This document shows, one piece after another, positions 48,488 through 61,333 of a stretch of 64,000 nt of DNA; positions within the stretch are counted from its first letter, which is position 1, and each line of letters starts with the position of its first letter. This DNA comes from Erwinia pyri (GTDB taxonomy: Bacteria > Pseudomonadota > Gammaproteobacteria > Enterobacterales > Enterobacteriaceae): assembly GCF_030758455.1 (NCBI RefSeq), contig NZ_CP132353.1:1240001-1304000 (forward strand), in the 5' to 3' direction. Position numbers and translations under genes: made by a program. The notes beneath the pieces were generated by a model. That model was given only the letters and a program-made list of their open reading frames with translations, was not told where the DNA came from and did not search any database.

Positions 48488-49833
48488 GAGCCGGTTTTAG
48501 CGGGCTGTTATTCTGGAAGATCCTGCTGGGGTTCTGGCTGACGTTTCTGATCATGAGCCAGCTGCTGTGGCTGGGCTTCACGCTGTACGGCAAGCACCAC
48601 GAACCGCCGGAAAATCTGGCCGCGCGGCGCATCGTCAATCTGCAAATGACCTCTGCGGTTTCCGTATTGCAACGTGGCGGCATGGATGCGCTGAACGACA
48701 TGATGGCCGACTGGTCCGATAGCGACCGACGGTTTTTCTCTGTTCAGCTGATGCCAAAGCCGCCGCAGGAGATCCCACGAGACGATCTGAGCCGTAATTT
48801 ACGGCCGGGAGATTTCCCTAAAGAGGTGATCGAGTGGGTGACCGGGGCTGACGGGCAGCAATACCAGCTCCGGTATGATGTGCAGGGGCTGCGTGAAGAC
48901 AGCAATATGGGCGGTCATCCTCATAATTTCCTTAACATACCGGAGCCGATGCTGTTTATTGCCGGCGGCGGCGGTCTGCTGTTCAGCCTGCTGCTGGCGT
49001 GGAACCTGACGCGGCCAATGCGCCAGCTTCGTGAAGGATTTACCCGCGTCTCGAAAGGCGATCTTTCCGTACGGCTCTTCCCAACCATGCGCAGGCGCCA
49101 TGATGAACTCTCGGTAGTGGCTCAGGATTTTGATGCGATGGTTGAGCGGCTCTCGGTGCTGGTTGAGGCTCGCGAGGCGTTGCTGCATGATGTCTCGCAT
49201 GAGTTACGCTCGCCGCTGGCGCGTCTGCAGCTGGCGACGGGTCTGGCAAGACAGACGCCGGAATCGGTGGGCCAGTCGCTGGACAGGATTGATGAAGAGG
49301 CCAGACGGCTGGATAAAATGATCGGCGAACTGCTGACGCTCTCCCGCGCGGAGCATGAGACGCTGCCCGATGAACAATATTTCGACCTGCTTGGCCTGCT
49401 TGAGGCAGTCACCAATGACGCACGCTATGAAGCGCAGGTGCCTGGCGTGGAGATCCTGCTCTACGCCGATGAGGCGGGAGATTACACGGTCAAAGGCGAT
49501 GCCAATCTGATCAGGTCTGCGGTTGAGAACGTCGTGCGTAATGCGTTGCGCTTCTCGCTTCAGGGAGAGCAGGTCACCATCTCGCTGAAGCAGGAGCAGG
49601 GCTGGCTGACCATCACCGTCATTGACCAGGGGCCGGGCGTGGACGCGGATAAGCTCTCCAGCATTTTCGATCCTTTCGTGCGGGTCAACTCCCCGCTTTC
49701 CGGCAAAGGCTATGGCCTGGGGCTCTCTATAGTCCGTAAAGTGCTGCTGGCGCATCAGGGTGACGTCAGTGCGGTTAACGGTAAGCATGGCGGGCTGGAG
49801 CTGACGCTCCGGCTGCCTCACTGGGTGGTTTAA
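48484..49833 (+). CDS. Sensor histidine kinase (CpxA-like)
   Basis: 449 aa. TM1 at about 10-31, a periplasmic domain of roughly 120 residues, TM2 near 155-173, HAMP, HisKA with phospho-His239 in HDVSHELRSPLARL, and HATPase_c with NVVRNALRFS (N box) and GKGYGLGLSIV (G2 box). The periplasmic part is rich in charged residues and includes an HPH motif (residues 145-147), which could bind metal; that is speculation. Partner of the regulator whose gene it overlaps (ATGA). Confidence 0.9.
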   Translation: MRAGFSGLLFWKILLGFWLTFLIMSQLLWLGFTLYGKHHEPPENLAARRIVNLQMTSAVSVLQRGGMDALNDMMADWSDSDRRFFSVQLMPKPPQEIPRDDLSRNLRPGDFPKEVIEWVTGADGQQYQLRYDVQGLREDSNMGGHPHNFLNIPEPMLFIAGGGGLLFSLLLAWNLTRPMRQLREGFTRVSKGDLSVRLFPTMRRRHDELSVVAQDFDAMVERLSVLVEAREALLHDVSHELRSPLARLQLATGLARQTPESVGQSLDRIDEEARRLDKMIGELLTLSRAEHETLPDEQYFDLLGLLEAVTNDARYEAQVPGVEILLYADEAGDYTVKGDANLIRSAVENVVRNALRFSLQGEQVTISLKQEQGWLTITVIDQGPGVDADKLSSIFDPFVRVNSPLSGKGYGLGLSIVRKVLLAHQGDVSAVNGKHGGLELTLRLPHWVV

Positions 49834-49897
49834 TAAGTGATGCAGAGTGCTATGATTGATGGCTAAGATCGTCAGCAGGCAAGCGCGAGAGGTAAGG

Positions 49898-50593
49898 GTG
49901 AGCAAATCAGTAACCACTAAGCAACAGGAAGTGCAGCGCATTGTTGAAGCGTTGTCCCTTGCCATCGCACAGCATCGTTTAAAACCGGGAACGCGGCTGG
50001 TTGAGGCGCAAATTGTTGAGGTGCTGGAGGCGAACCGCAATCACGTTCAGTCTGCTTTGCAACGGATGGCGTTACAGCATATCGTCACCATTGAACCAAA
50101 CCGTGGCGCAATGGTAGCTAAGCCGGAAGCCCGTGAGGCGCGCGAGATTTTCACGGCCCGCCGGGCCATTGAGAGCGCAATTATTGCCTGTATCACCCCG
50201 GAGCTGATGGCGGCTCATCTCGGCGAGCTTGAAGCGCAGCAGAGAACTGAAAAAGAGGCCATTGCCCGTCAGGATCGCCGCGATATCGTTCGTGAATTTA
50301 GCCGGTTCCACCTGTTGCTGGGTGAAATCAGCGGTAATAAAGTGCTGAGTGAAATTCTGGCTAACCTGATGGTTCGTAGTTCGCTGATTGTTGCTCTTTA
50401 TCAGCGTAATGACGTGCCTGCGTGTCAGTGTGATGAGCATGGCGCCATTGTTGACGCGCTGAAAGAGGGCAATTTGGTCCGGGCGCAGTCGGTAATGAAT
50501 GACCATCTTAACGAGCTGGAACAGCAGCTTGATCTCAATGACTTTTCATCGGATCCCTTAAGCCTGCGTCAGGCGCTGACCCTTACCTCCTGA
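49898..50593 (+). CDS. GntR-family (FCD-type) transcriptional regulator
   Basis: 231 aa from GTG 49898. N-terminal winged helix (RLKPGTRLVEAQIVEVLEAN, then RNHVQSALQRMALQHIVTIEPNRGAMVA) and C-terminal all-helical FCD ligand domain with EIFTARRAIESAII, FHLLLGEISGN and the His-bearing DEHGAIVDAL. Effector unknown. GTG 49898 follows GAGAGG closely and gives MSKSVTTKQ; upstream TTG 49856 and ATG 49859 are alternatives adding 13-14 residues. Follows the kinase by about 65 bases, so possibly co-transcribed. Converges on crr. Confidence 0.82.
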   Translation: MSKSVTTKQQEVQRIVEALSLAIAQHRLKPGTRLVEAQIVEVLEANRNHVQSALQRMALQHIVTIEPNRGAMVAKPEAREAREIFTARRAIESAIIACITPELMAAHLGELEAQQRTEKEAIARQDRRDIVREFSRFHLLLGEISGNKVLSEILANLMVRSSLIVALYQRNDVPACQCDEHGAIVDALKEGNLVRAQSVMNDHLNELEQQLDLNDFSSDPLSLRQALTLTS

Positions 50594-50634
50594 GCCGGCT
50601 CTGTTCTGGCTGCCTGTACTGAGCCGGTTAAGCC

Positions 50635-50670
50635 AAAAAAAAGCCCCCTGATTGCTCAGAGGGCTTTTTT
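50635..50670. terminator. Bidirectional terminator between the GntR gene and crr
   Basis: A-tract, stem AAGCCC(C)CTGA / TCAG(A)GGGCTT, T-tract. Serves both convergent transcripts; on the minus strand it ends the pts operon. Confidence 0.85.
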
Positions 50671-50687
50671 ACGAACGCAGCAGCCAG

Positions 50688-51191
50688 TTACTTTTTGATA
50701 CGGATCACAGGCGTTTCGCCCACAACCACAGAACCCGTCAGTTTAACCAGCTCTTTGATCTCATCCATGTTAGAGATGACAACCGGCGTCAGCGTGGATT
50801 TCGCTTTTTCTTCCAGAAGCGGCAGGTCGAATTCAATAACCACATCGCCTTTCTTCACTTTCTGGCCTTCTTCCGCGATGCGCTTGAAGCCTTCACCCTT
50901 CAGTTCAACCGTATCAATTCCGAAGTGGACAAACAGCTCGATGCCGTTGTCGGATTCAATGGAAAAAGCATGATTGGTTTCGAATATTTTCCCGATGGTG
51001 CCATCAACCGGCGCTACCATTTTATTGCCAGTAGGTTTGATAGCGATACCGTCGCCAACAATTTTCTCTGCAAACACCACGTCCGGTACGTCTTCGATAT
51101 TGACGATTTCACCAGACAGCGGTGCTACGATCTCGATGGCTCCAGATGCGGTATCTGACTTATCGCCAAAAAGTTTTGAAAACAAACCCAT
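50688..51191 (-). CDS. crr: PTS glucose-specific IIA component
   Basis: 167 aa (E. coli 169), cytosolic. Phospho-His89 is in [10 protein letters not shown]; His74 (NHAFSIES) is the conserved partner. Accepts phosphate from HPr, passes it to IIB-Glc, and regulates adenylate cyclase and inducer uptake. Third gene of ptsH-ptsI-crr, 42 bases after ptsI. Confidence 0.97.
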   Translation of the reverse strand: MGLFSKLFGDKSDTASGAIEIVAPLSGEIVNIEDVPDVVFAEKIVGDGIAIKPTGNKMVAPVDGTIGKIFETNHAFSIESDNGIELFVHFGIDTVELKGEGFKRIAEEGQKVKKGDVVIEFDLPLLEEKAKSTLTPVVISNMDEIKELVKLTGSVVVGETPVIRIKK

Positions 51192-51233
51192 GATCTTCTC
51201 CTAAGCAGTATTATTGGGCCAGCGTTCCAGGTC

Positions 51234-52961
51234 TCAGCAGAGTGTTTTTTCTTCAATGAATTTGTTAACCAGATTCATCAACTCATCCGCTGTGGGTTGA
51301 GCCATAGCCTGCTCTGCTAATGCCTTCGCATCTTCAAAATTCGTATTACGAATGATTTTCTTGATGCGCGGGATAGAAATGGCACTCATGCTGAATTCAT
51401 CCAGCCCCATTCCCAATAACAACAGTGTAGCACGTTCATCGCCAGCCAGCTCACCACACATCCCTGTCCATTTGCCTTCAGCATGAGACGCATCAATAAC
51501 TTGCTTGATAAGTGTCAGCACGGAAGGGGTCATCGGATTGTAGAGATGAGAGATCAAATCGTTGCCACGGTCTACCGCCAGCGTGTACTGGGTCAGGTCG
51601 TTGGTACCGATACTAAAGAAATCGACCTCTTTAGCCAGATGATGCGCGATTGCCGCTGAAGCAGGCGTTTCCACCATAATGCCGGTCTCAATCGTTTCAT
51701 CAAAGGCTTTGCCTTCTTCACGCAGCTGCGCTTTCAGCGTCTCCAGCTCCGCTTTCAACGTACGCACTTCCTCAACGGAGATAATCATCGGGAACATGAT
51801 GCGCAGTTTACCGAAGGCAGAAGCACGCAGGATAGCGCGCAGCTGGGCATGCAGGATTTCCGGGCGATCCATTGCGATACGGATCGCTCGCCAGCCGAGG
51901 AACGGGTTATCTTCTTTCGGCAAGTTCATATAGGGCAGATCTTTATCACCGCCGATGTCCATGGTACGAACGATAACGGCCTGAGAGCCCATCGCTTCCG
52001 CCACCGCTTTATAAGCCTGGAACTGCTCTTCTTCAGTAGGCAGTGACTCGCGGTCCATAAACAGGAACTCGGTACGGTAGAGGCCCACGCCTTCAGCCCC
52101 GTTACGCTCGGCACCGGCAACATCACGCACGGTACCAATGTTGGCGCAAACTTCAACCTGGTGGCCGTCCAGCGTGATGGCTGGCAGATCTTTCAGCTTC
52201 GCGAGATCGTTTTTCTCGGTCACATACTGATTGTGAATAGCCTTCAGCTCTTCAATCTGCTCCGGGGTCGGGTTAACGTAAACCTGGTTGTTTACGCCGT
52301 CCAGGATCAGGTAATCGTCATTTTTCACCTGGCTGGTTACGCTGCCGGTGCCAACGATGGCGGGCAGCTCCAGCGAGCGGGCCATGATCGAGGTGTGCGA
52401 GGTGCGGCCACCCAAATCAGTAATAAAGCCCAGCACCTTGTTGAGGTTCAGCTGTGCGGTCTCTGAAGGCGTTAAATCCTTCGCCACCAGCAGCACTTCG
52501 TCAGCGATAGCGCTGAGATCAACAATATGCAGGCCCAGAATATTTTGCAGCAGACGCTTACCGATATCACGAACATCAGCGGCGCGCTCTTTCAGGTATT
52601 CATCATCCAGCTCTTCCAGAGCTTTAGCCTGACCTTCAATCACCGAGAAGGCAGCCGCATCGGCAGAAGCCAGCTCATCTTTAATCAGGGCTATGATTTC
52701 CTGTTCCAGCTCTTCATCTTCCAGCAACATAATGTGGCCTTCGAAGATCGCTTCTTTCTCTTCACCGAATGTCTCACCGGCTTTGATTTTGATCGCTTCA
52801 AGCTGCGCTGCAGCTTTGGTGCGGCCATCAAGAAAACGCTGAACTTCCTGCTCAACCTGGTCGGCAGCAATTTTTTTCCGGTTGATGACTATTTCATCTT
52901 CTTTCAGCAAAAGCGCTTTGCCAAAAGCGATACCCGGTGATGCTAAAATACCTGAAATCAT
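51234..52961 (-). CDS. ptsI: PTS enzyme I
   Basis: 575-aa phosphoenolpyruvate-protein phosphotransferase, the E. coli length. Phospho-His189 in [16 protein letters not shown]-binding signature [13 protein letters not shown] and the active-site Cys in [10 protein letters not shown]. Phosphorylates HPr. Translation start is separated from the ptsH stop by 218 bases, unusually far for this operon. Confidence 0.97.
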   Translation of the reverse strand: MISGILASPGIAFGKALLLKEDEIVINRKKIAADQVEQEVQRFLDGRTKAAAQLEAIKIKAGETFGEEKEAIFEGHIMLLEDEELEQEIIALIKDELASADAAAFSVIEGQAKALEELDDEYLKERAADVRDIGKRLLQNILGLHIVDLSAIADEVLLVAKDLTPSETAQLNLNKVLGFITDLGGRTSHTSIMARSLELPAIVGTGSVTSQVKNDDYLILDGVNNQVYVNPTPEQIEELKAIHNQYVTEKNDLAKLKDLPAITLDGHQVEVCANIGTVRDVAGAERNGAEGVGLYRTEFLFMDRESLPTEEEQFQAYKAVAEAMGSQAVIVRTMDIGGDKDLPYMNLPKEDNPFLGWRAIRIAMDRPEILHAQLRAILRASAFGKLRIMFPMIISVEEVRTLKAELETLKAQLREEGKAFDETIETGIMVETPASAAIAHHLAKEVDFFSIGTNDLTQYTLAVDRGNDLISHLYNPMTPSVLTLIKQVIDASHAEGKWTGMCGELAGDERATLLLLGMGLDEFSMSAISIPRIKKIIRNTNFEDAKALAEQAMAQPTADELMNLVNKFIEEKTLC

Positions 52962-53179
52962 AACCCTACCTTTTTAATGACTAGTAATCACCCGAGGCGA
53001 TCAACCCAGAAACTGTTGGCTAATCCACTCAGCGAGCCAGCGTTATCAGCTGCCATCGTCTTGCGCTGGCTGCCCTCACTCTGTACTGAAAGGTACTCTA
53101 CGAAAGCAACAACGCGGACGTGCTGTCCGCGATCAATATGTTTGCATTCAGTTGGCTGGCTCAGCCTGAGAAGAGATGC
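52962..53179 (-). other. Expanded ptsH-ptsI spacer with hairpins
   Basis: 218 bases between two genes that are only a few tens of bases apart in E. coli. It holds a perfect 7-bp hairpin (CGCGGAC / GTCCGCG, 53113-53131, 5-base loop) and a wider GCCAGCG / CGCTGGC inverted repeat (53036-53070). No ORF of note. It could hold an internal promoter or an RNA-processing site. Confidence 0.5.
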
Positions 53180-53437
53180 TTATTCGAGCTCTGCCATCAG
53201 CTTAACCAGATGTTCTACTGCTTTCTGCTCATCTTCGCCTTCAGCAGAGAGGGTGACAACAGTTCCCTGAGTCAGACCCAGCGTTTGCAGTTTGAATAGG
53301 CTTTTGGCGCTGGCTGATTTGCCGTTAGAGGTCACGGTGATATCTGATGCAAAGGCTTTCGCTTCTTTCACGAACTGTGCAGCAGGGCGAGTGTGGAGGC
53401 CATTAGGTGCGGTGATAGTAACTTCTTGCTGGAACAT
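53180..53437 (-). CDS. ptsH: PTS phosphocarrier protein HPr
   Basis: 85 aa. Phospho-His15 in [11 protein letters not shown] and Ser46 in [14 protein letters not shown]. Carries phosphate from enzyme I to the sugar-specific IIA proteins. The leader just before the ATG (GTTGGGGAAA on the minus strand) matches the E. coli ptsH leader. Confidence 0.98.
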   Translation of the reverse strand: MFQQEVTITAPNGLHTRPAAQFVKEAKAFASDITVTSNGKSASAKSLFKLQTLGLTQGTVVTLSAEGEDEQKAVEHLVKLMAELE

Positions 53438-53829
53438 TCTTTTTCCCCAACTTGATTTGGTTAGATGTTATCGACCTAAAGTCTAGCCTGGTGACAGGAC
53501 TTTAGCCTGGATGAGTCGCGCTGGCATGCGTACTAAGACGCGCCAAAAAATGCGCTTTTTAAGGGCAGGAAGGAGGCCGCGCCACTTTGCCGCTTTCATC
53601 TCACTTTCCTTTGCCCATTATGCCGCGATTTAGGCCGCTGCGCCAAATGAGTAAATCGATTCAGCTTGATCCATCGCACAGAGCGATTAATTTTGTGGAT
53701 CGAAATAATGGTGGCTTTGATACCAGACACCTACGGGTAAAAGCAATCTGTAGCGTGGTAAAACTTTGACATGCTCCACAAAAAAGCACCCCTTCGGGTG
53801 CTTTTTTAGACAAATCTGGCTCATTGAGC
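53438..53829 (-). promoter_or_regulatory. ptsH promoter region
   Basis: About 390 non-coding bases between cysK and ptsH. On the minus strand CAGGCTAGACTTTAG (around 53476-53490) is shared with the E. coli ptsH P1 promoter, with -10 TAGACT at 53480-53485. Further upstream, sequence near 53690-53705 (TTTGTGGATCGAAAT on the plus strand) could be part of a CRP-dependent promoter. That part is not certain. Confidence 0.5.
53781..53807. terminator. cysK terminator (symmetric)
   Basis: AAAAAGCACCC / GGGTGCTTTTT with CTTC loop; A and T tracts on both sides, 23 bases after the cysK stop. Confidence 0.85.
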
Positions 53830-54801
53830 TTACTGCTGTAACTCTTTCTCAGTAAAGAGATCGGCAAACAGAGCGGTACTCAGATAACGCTCGCCGGAAG
53901 AGGGCAGGATCACCACAATCGTTTTGTTGGCGAATGCCTCTTCTTCCTGCAGCTTCAGCGCAGCAGCAACGGCAGCACCGGAGGAGATGCCGGCAAGGAT
54001 ACCTTCCTCTTCCATCAGACGACGGGCGGTAGAGATCGATTCTTCGTTGGTAATAGCCACGACGCGATCGATCAGATTCAGTTCAAGGTTGCCCGGAATG
54101 AAGCCAGCGCCAATGCCCTGAATTTTATGCGGGCCCGGCTTGATCTCTTCACCGGCCAGCGCCTGCGCGATAACGGGCGAGTCGGTAGGTTCTACCGCAA
54201 CGGTGATCAGATCCTTCATACCTTTAGTATTTTTCAGATAACGGCTAACGCCAGTCAGCGTTCCGCCCGTGCCCACACCGGCGATAAAGACATCAACGTT
54301 GCCATCGGTATCTTCCCAGATTTCCGGGCCGGTGGTTTTCTCGTGGATCTCCGGGTTTGCCGGGTTGCTGAATTGCTGAAGCAGAACGAATTTGTCCGGA
54401 TTAGCCGCCACAACTTCTTCAGCTTTGGCGATCGCGCCTTTCATCCCTTTCGCGCCTTCGGTCAGGATCAGGTTGGCGCCCAGCGCTTTCAGCAGCTTGC
54501 GGCGCTCCACGCTCATGGTTTCTGGCATGGTCAGGGTCAGTTTATAACCGCGTGCTGCCGCCACGTAGGCCAGAGCAATCCCGGTATTTCCGCTGGTTGG
54601 TTCAACCAGCTCAACGCCCGGCTTCAGAATGCCGCGCTTCTCTGCGTCCCAAATCATATTGGCACCGATACGGCATTTCACGCTGAAACTTGGGTTACGG
54701 GATTCCACTTTAGCCAGAATGCGCCCGTTACCGATGCGGTTCAGTCGAACCAGCGGCGTATGGCCGATTGTTAACGAGTTGTCTTCATAGATCTTACTCA
54801 T
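53830..54801 (-). CDS. cysK: Cysteine synthase A CysK
   Basis: 323-aa O-acetylserine sulfhydrylase. PLP Lys42 in [23 protein letters not shown] loop, [14 protein letters not shown], and SSGERYLST. Forms the cysteine synthase complex with CysE. Upstream AT-rich run (54870-54900) is the likely CysB-controlled promoter zone. Start at 54801 ([10 protein letters not shown]) with AAGGACGGGC upstream. Confidence 0.97.
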   Translation of the reverse strand: MSKIYEDNSLTIGHTPLVRLNRIGNGRILAKVESRNPSFSVKCRIGANMIWDAEKRGILKPGVELVEPTSGNTGIALAYVAAARGYKLTLTMPETMSVERRKLLKALGANLILTEGAKGMKGAIAKAEEVVAANPDKFVLLQQFSNPANPEIHEKTTGPEIWEDTDGNVDVFIAGVGTGGTLTGVSRYLKNTKGMKDLITVAVEPTDSPVIAQALAGEEIKPGPHKIQGIGAGFIPGNLELNLIDRVVAITNEESISTARRLMEEEGILAGISSGAAVAAALKLQEEEAFANKTIVVILPSSGERYLSTALFADLFTEKELQQ

Positions 54802-54930
54802 AGCCCGTCCTTAACTGTATGAAATTTGGGGAACGCTAAAAGCATACCCGCTTCAGTTTTTCAAGGAAGTGATGAAATCGTATATATATATGTTAAGCAG
54901 CAATAAGGGCAAATGAAAAGGCATAAGGCC

Positions 54931-55692
54931 TTACTGCACTCGTCCGAGCGTTGCGCGATAACGGTCAACCCACATTGCCGTCGCGCCGCAAACGGCTACC
55001 GGCATGATCGCCAGGTTCAGTATGGGGATCATGGTAAACAGGCTGACCAGCGCCCCAAACTGCATATTGTCAGTTTTGTTGCGACGCAGGGCAGCCCGCA
55101 TCTGCTGGAAGCTCACTTTATGGTTATCGAACGGATAATCGCAGTACTGAATAGAGAGCATCCAGGCGCTGAACAGGAACCAGAGCACCGGGGCTACCGT
55201 CTGCCCAAAGCCGGGCACAAAGTAGAGTATCAGTAAGAGCAGCGCACGGGGCAGGTAGTAAGCGAGCTTTTGCCACTCACGCTTCATGATGCGCGGCAGG
55301 TCCCTGACCAGTGCAGACCAGCCGCTGTCTGGCAGCGGTTTTCCCGTCAGTCGCGCTTCAAGCTGCTCTGCCAGCAGGCCGCAAAACGGGGCGGCAATCC
55401 AGTTAGCAAGGGTAGAGAAGAAGTAGCTGAAGACCAGCACAATGGAAATCACCGTCAGCGGCCAGAGCAGATAGCTTAACCATTGCAGCCAGTCGGGGAC
55501 TTTAGCCATCAGCGCCGGAAGCCATTCTCCCAGTTGCCAGAACAGCCAGATAAACGCGCCCCCCATCAGCAGAAAATTCAGCAGCAGCGGCACGATAACA
55601 AAACGGCGGATGCCCGGCAGCCGGATCAGTTTCCAGCCCTGAGCAAAATAGTGTATGCCGTTGCCAGATTTAGGGTTGAGATTAGAGCTCAT
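54931..55692 (-). CDS. cysZ: Sulfate transporter CysZ
   Basis: 253-aa inner-membrane sulfate permease feeding the cysteine pathway. Several hydrophobic segments: 25-55, 65-95, 140-165 and 200-230. Family stretches include [35 protein letters not shown] and [10 protein letters not shown]. Same strand as cysK (cysZ first, 129-base gap), divergent from zipA, as in E. coli. Confidence 0.95.
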   Translation of the reverse strand: MSSNLNPKSGNGIHYFAQGWKLIRLPGIRRFVIVPLLLNFLLMGGAFIWLFWQLGEWLPALMAKVPDWLQWLSYLLWPLTVISIVLVFSYFFSTLANWIAAPFCGLLAEQLEARLTGKPLPDSGWSALVRDLPRIMKREWQKLAYYLPRALLLLILYFVPGFGQTVAPVLWFLFSAWMLSIQYCDYPFDNHKVSFQQMRAALRRNKTDNMQFGALVSLFTMIPILNLAIMPVAVCGATAMWVDRYRATLGRVQ

Positions 55693-55901
55693 GGTCTGAT
55701 TTTCTCCTTACAGACGCTTCGGTAACGCAGCTATTTACGCGTACCAGTGTGCTTTTGAACGAAAAAACAGCAAAAAACCGTGTTGATACACGCTTATTTG
55801 TCAGAAAATACTGCACGGACTTGCACTTGTTATCCAGGGCAAATACAGTTAGAGGATAAAGTTTGCCGCGGTGGCAAGGTATTGGAACAACAGAGAATAC
55901 A

Positions 55902-56885
55902 ATGATGCAGGATTTGCGTCTGATATTAATCGTTGTTGGCGCGATCGCCATAATAGCGCTTTTACTTCACGGCCTGTGGACCAGCCGTAAAGAGCGCTCA
56001 TCCGTTTTTCGCGATCGCCCTCACAAGCGTTTAAAACAGGATAGAGAAGAGGCATTTGACGACGCCGATGATGGCGTGGGTGAAGTGCGTGTGAAACGTT
56101 CGCGTGCAGAAGAGCCGGTTTCTCCGCCCGCTTTTGGGGCTGATGAAGCGCCGCCGCGCCCAACCAAACCTCGTGCTCAGCCTGAGCCGGTACGTCATCA
56201 GCAGCCGGTTGATCAACAGCCCGAGCTTGATCCGCTGTTTGGCGGCGAGCTGCCGCATGCGCCTGAACCGGAATATGATTTCGATGAGGAACCGGAACCG
56301 GTTCGTCAGCCGCAGCCAGAAGCACCGCGTCAGCCGCAGCCTGAAACATTACGTCAGCCTGTACAACCTCCGGCCAGCGTAAAGCCAGAGGTTGCGCCAA
56401 CGCCTGAATTCAAGCCAGAGCCTGCGCCTGAAGAGGCGCCCGCAGCGCCCAAGCCTGAAAGGGCAAAAGAGACCGTGCTGGTGCTGCACGTGGGCGCACA
56501 TGCAGGTGGCGTATTGAACGGTGAAGCGCTGCTGCAGGGCGTGCTTCAGGCCGGATTCCAGTTTGGTGAGATGAATATTTTCCACCGCCACCTGAGTCCT
56601 GCCGGCAGCGGTCCTGTGCTGTTCAGCCTGGCAAATATGGTAAAACCTGGCTCATTCAACCCGGACGAGATGTCTGATTTCTCCACGCCTGGCGTCTCTA
56701 TCTTTATGATGGTGCCTTCTTATGGCGATGCGAATCAGAACTTCAAGCTGATGCTGCAGTCCGCGCAGCGTATCGCGGATGATGTCGGCGGCGTGGTGCT
56801 GGATGATGAGCGTCGGATGATGACGCCGCAGAAGCTGGAAACCTATAAAAACCGTATTCGTGACGTCATTGAGGCCAACGCCTGA
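55902..56885 (+). CDS. zipA: Cell-division protein ZipA
   Basis: 327 aa (E. coli 328). N-terminal membrane anchor ([20 protein letters not shown]), a basic then acidic stretch, a Pro/Gln/Glu-rich flexible linker (about 75-195) and the C-terminal FtsZ-binding domain ([20 protein letters not shown] onward). Tethers FtsZ to the inner membrane. Two adjacent in-frame ATGs (55902, 55905); 55902 gives the family MMQDL start. Longer open frame from 55863 is unsupported. Confidence 0.96.
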   Translation: MMQDLRLILIVVGAIAIIALLLHGLWTSRKERSSVFRDRPHKRLKQDREEAFDDADDGVGEVRVKRSRAEEPVSPPAFGADEAPPRPTKPRAQPEPVRHQQPVDQQPELDPLFGGELPHAPEPEYDFDEEPEPVRQPQPEAPRQPQPETLRQPVQPPASVKPEVAPTPEFKPEPAPEEAPAAPKPERAKETVLVLHVGAHAGGVLNGEALLQGVLQAGFQFGEMNIFHRHLSPAGSGPVLFSLANMVKPGSFNPDEMSDFSTPGVSIFMMVPSYGDANQNFKLMLQSAQRIADDVGGVVLDDERRMMTPQKLETYKNRIRDVIEANA

Positions 56886-58985
<2,100 letters not shown>

Positions 58986-58986
58986 A

Positions 58987-59199
58987 ATGGAAAAAGAGAA
59001 TCTGCTCGAAATTGCCAATACCATTATGCCGTTTGGCAAATACAAGGGCAGAGCGCTGATCGATCTGCCTGAAGAGTATCTGCTCTGGTTCGCCCGCAAG
59101 GGCGAATTCCCGGCGGGCCATTTAGGGGAGCTGTTACAGCTTACCCTGGCGATAAAGGTCGAAGGTCTGGAAGGCCTGGTTAAGCCGTTAAAGCGTTGA
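58987..59199 (+). CDS. ypeB: Small protein YpeB (DUF3820)
   Basis: 70 aa. IANTIMPFGKYKGRALIDLP and EEYLLWFARKGEFPAG match the DUF3820 family; E. coli YpeB is 72 aa in the same place. Function unknown. Likely co-translated with ligA. Confidence 0.93.
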   Translation: MEKENLLEIANTIMPFGKYKGRALIDLPEEYLLWFARKGEFPAGHLGELLQLTLAIKVEGLEGLVKPLKR

Positions 59200-59226
59200 T
59201 TAAACCTGACTGCCGCTCTGGAAAAT

Positions 59227-59263
59227 AGAAAACCAGCTAAGGCGATATCCTTGCTGGTTTTCT
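59227..59263. terminator. Bidirectional terminator between ypeB and yfeH
   Basis: Long stem AGAAAACCAGC / GCTGGTTTTCT with an inner AAGG / CCTT pair. Confidence 0.8.
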
Positions 59264-59300
59264 GTTAGCTGGTAACCGTAAATCTGTGCAATCAGTAAAG

Positions 59301-60317
59301 TTATTTCTGCGACTCAACCACCGGGCCTTTGCCCTCCTGCTGTTTTACCGCCAGCTTCTCGCCCGCTTTTTTATAACGCTGTGCCAGCATGGAACAGATC
59401 ATCAGCTGTACCTGATGGAAAATCATCAGCGGCAGCACAATAATCCCGACGGAAGCGGAGGGGAAAAGGATATTCGCCATTGGCACACCGTTCGCCAGGC
59501 TCTTTTTCGATCCGCAAAACAGAATGGTGATCTCATCCGGGCGGTTAAATTTAAACAGACGCGCCACCAGCAGGTTGATAGCCAGAACCACAAACAGGAT
59601 CCCCAGACTGCCCACCACGATATAGAGCAGGGTAGCCGCGCCCACGCGATGCCAGATGCCGTTCACCACAGCCTCGCTGAAGGCTGAATAAACCACCAGC
59701 AGGATCGAAGCTTGGTCAGTCTTACCGATCAGTCCGCGATTTTTCTCTACCCAGCCAGCGATCCAGCGGCGGGAAAGATGGCCCAGCACGAACGGCACCA
59801 GCAGCTGCAGCATGATTTTGCCAATCTGCTCCAGGTTTCCGCTGGCCGCATCGTTGTGCACGTTCATCACCAGACCCACCAGCAGAGGGGAAATAAAGAC
59901 GCCCAGCAGGCTGGAGGCGGATGCGCTGCAGACGGCAGCGGCAACGTTTCCGCCCGCCAGGGAAGTCAGTGCAATAGCGGACTGAACGGTAGCGGGCAAA
60001 ATACAGAGGTAGAGGAAGCCGGTATAAATTTCCGCGCTAACGGGCAGGGGATGCCACCATACAAACAGCAGGCCGAGGATCGGGAACAATACAAACGTAC
60101 TGCACATCACCCAGAGGTGCAGGCGCCAGTGGCCGCCACCGGCAATAATCTTTTCGCGTGAAAGCTTTGCGCCATGCATAAAAAACAGCAGTGCAATGGC
60201 AGCGGTTGTCAGCCATTCAAAGAAATCCACAAAGTGTCCACGCGCTGGCAGAAAGGTTGCCAGCAGCACGGTGATAATCAGTTTCAACATCAGTGGATCA
60301 ATACGAAAAATGCCCAT
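59301..60317 (-). CDS. yfeH: Bile-acid:sodium-symporter-family transporter YfeH
   Basis: 338-aa inner-membrane protein of the BASS/SBF-like family with about nine to ten transmembrane segments. Characteristic stretches are FLYLCILPATVQSAIALTSL, GNVAAAVCSASASSLLGVF and FCGSKKSLANGVPMA. Substrate not known. Divergent from yfeR, whose product is the likely regulator, across a 95-base AT-rich spacer. Confidence 0.92.
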   Translation of the reverse strand: MGIFRIDPLMLKLIITVLLATFLPARGHFVDFFEWLTTAAIALLFFMHGAKLSREKIIAGGGHWRLHLWVMCSTFVLFPILGLLFVWWHPLPVSAEIYTGFLYLCILPATVQSAIALTSLAGGNVAAAVCSASASSLLGVFISPLLVGLVMNVHNDAASGNLEQIGKIMLQLLVPFVLGHLSRRWIAGWVEKNRGLIGKTDQASILLVVYSAFSEAVVNGIWHRVGAATLLYIVVGSLGILFVVLAINLLVARLFKFNRPDEITILFCGSKKSLANGVPMANILFPSASVGIIVLPLMIFHQVQLMICSMLAQRYKKAGEKLAVKQQEGKGPVVESQK

Positions 60318-60412
60318 TGTTAATGCCTGGTAAATAAATAATGAGCGCTATTGTGCGCCGGGCAGGTTTAGAAATAAAATTGATTTATTGAATACATATA
60401 TGAATAAATCAG

Positions 60413-61333
60413 ATGAATTATACGCTCAGGCAGCTTCGGGTTTTTGTCGCCGTCGCCCATCAGGGCAGCTTCAGTCAGGCGGGGCAGCTGATCGGGCTGA
60501 GCCAGTCGGCAGTCAGCCACAGTATTAAAGAGCTGGAAGGGGAGATGGGCATCCGTCTGCTGGACAGGACCACGCGCGAAGTGCTGCTGACGGAAGCGGG
60601 CGAGCAGCTCGCCAGTCGGCTTGAAAGGCTGCTGGAAGAGCTTAACACCACCTTACTGGACGTACGCAGCTATGGGCAGCAGAGAAGTGGCACCGTGCGT
60701 GTTGCGGCGAGCCAGACCATCTCAGCCCATCTGATGCCGCAGTGTCTGGCCGCAAGCCAGGTGCACTTCCCGGAAATCAAAGTGATGTTGCGGGATCGCC
60801 CGCAACAGTGGGTGCTGCAAAGCATCCGCAATGCGGAGGTCGATTTCGGTATCGTTATCGGACCGCTGCCGGTCGAAGATTTTGCATGCGAAGCCATTCT
60901 GGATGAACCCTTTTTGCTGCTCTGCCGACAGGATGATCCGCTGGCGGCACAGCAAACCATTCACTGGAATATGCTCAATCAGCGCCAGCTGGTTTTACAG
61001 GATTACGCTTCCGGCAGTCGTGTACTGATTGATGAAGCGCTGCGGGTGCAGCAGGTTCAGGCGGAGATTGTGCAGGAAATTGGTCATCCCGCTACGCTCT
61101 ATCCGATGGTGGAAGCTGGGATTGGCATCAGTATTTTACCGGCGCTTGCACTTCCTCTGCCACAGGGCAGGCCGCTGCTGGTCAGGCGTATGGTGCCGGA
61201 AATCAACAGGACTATCATGCTGGTACGGCGGAAAAACCGTTCGCTGACGCCAGCCGCAGAGGCTATCTGGCAGGAGGTGCGCCAGCAGGCTGCCCTGCTG
61301 ACGCAGCAACGGGAAATTACGCCAGCGTTTTAG
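60413..61333 (+). CDS. yfeR: LysR-family transcriptional regulator YfeR
   Basis: 306 aa. N-terminal winged helix ([20 protein letters not shown], then [22 protein letters not shown]) and a LysR substrate-binding domain. In other enterobacteria YfeR controls the divergent yfeH; the 60318-60412 gap is the probable site. The last four bases overlap the convergent flxA-like gene. Confidence 0.9.
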   Translation: MNYTLRQLRVFVAVAHQGSFSQAGQLIGLSQSAVSHSIKELEGEMGIRLLDRTTREVLLTEAGEQLASRLERLLEELNTTLLDVRSYGQQRSGTVRVAASQTISAHLMPQCLAASQVHFPEIKVMLRDRPQQWVLQSIRNAEVDFGIVIGPLPVEDFACEAILDEPFLLLCRQDDPLAAQQTIHWNMLNQRQLVLQDYASGSRVLIDEALRVQQVQAEIVQEIGHPATLYPMVEAGIGISILPALALPLPQGRPLLVRRMVPEINRTIMLVRRKNRSLTPAAEAIWQEVRQQAALLTQQREITPAF

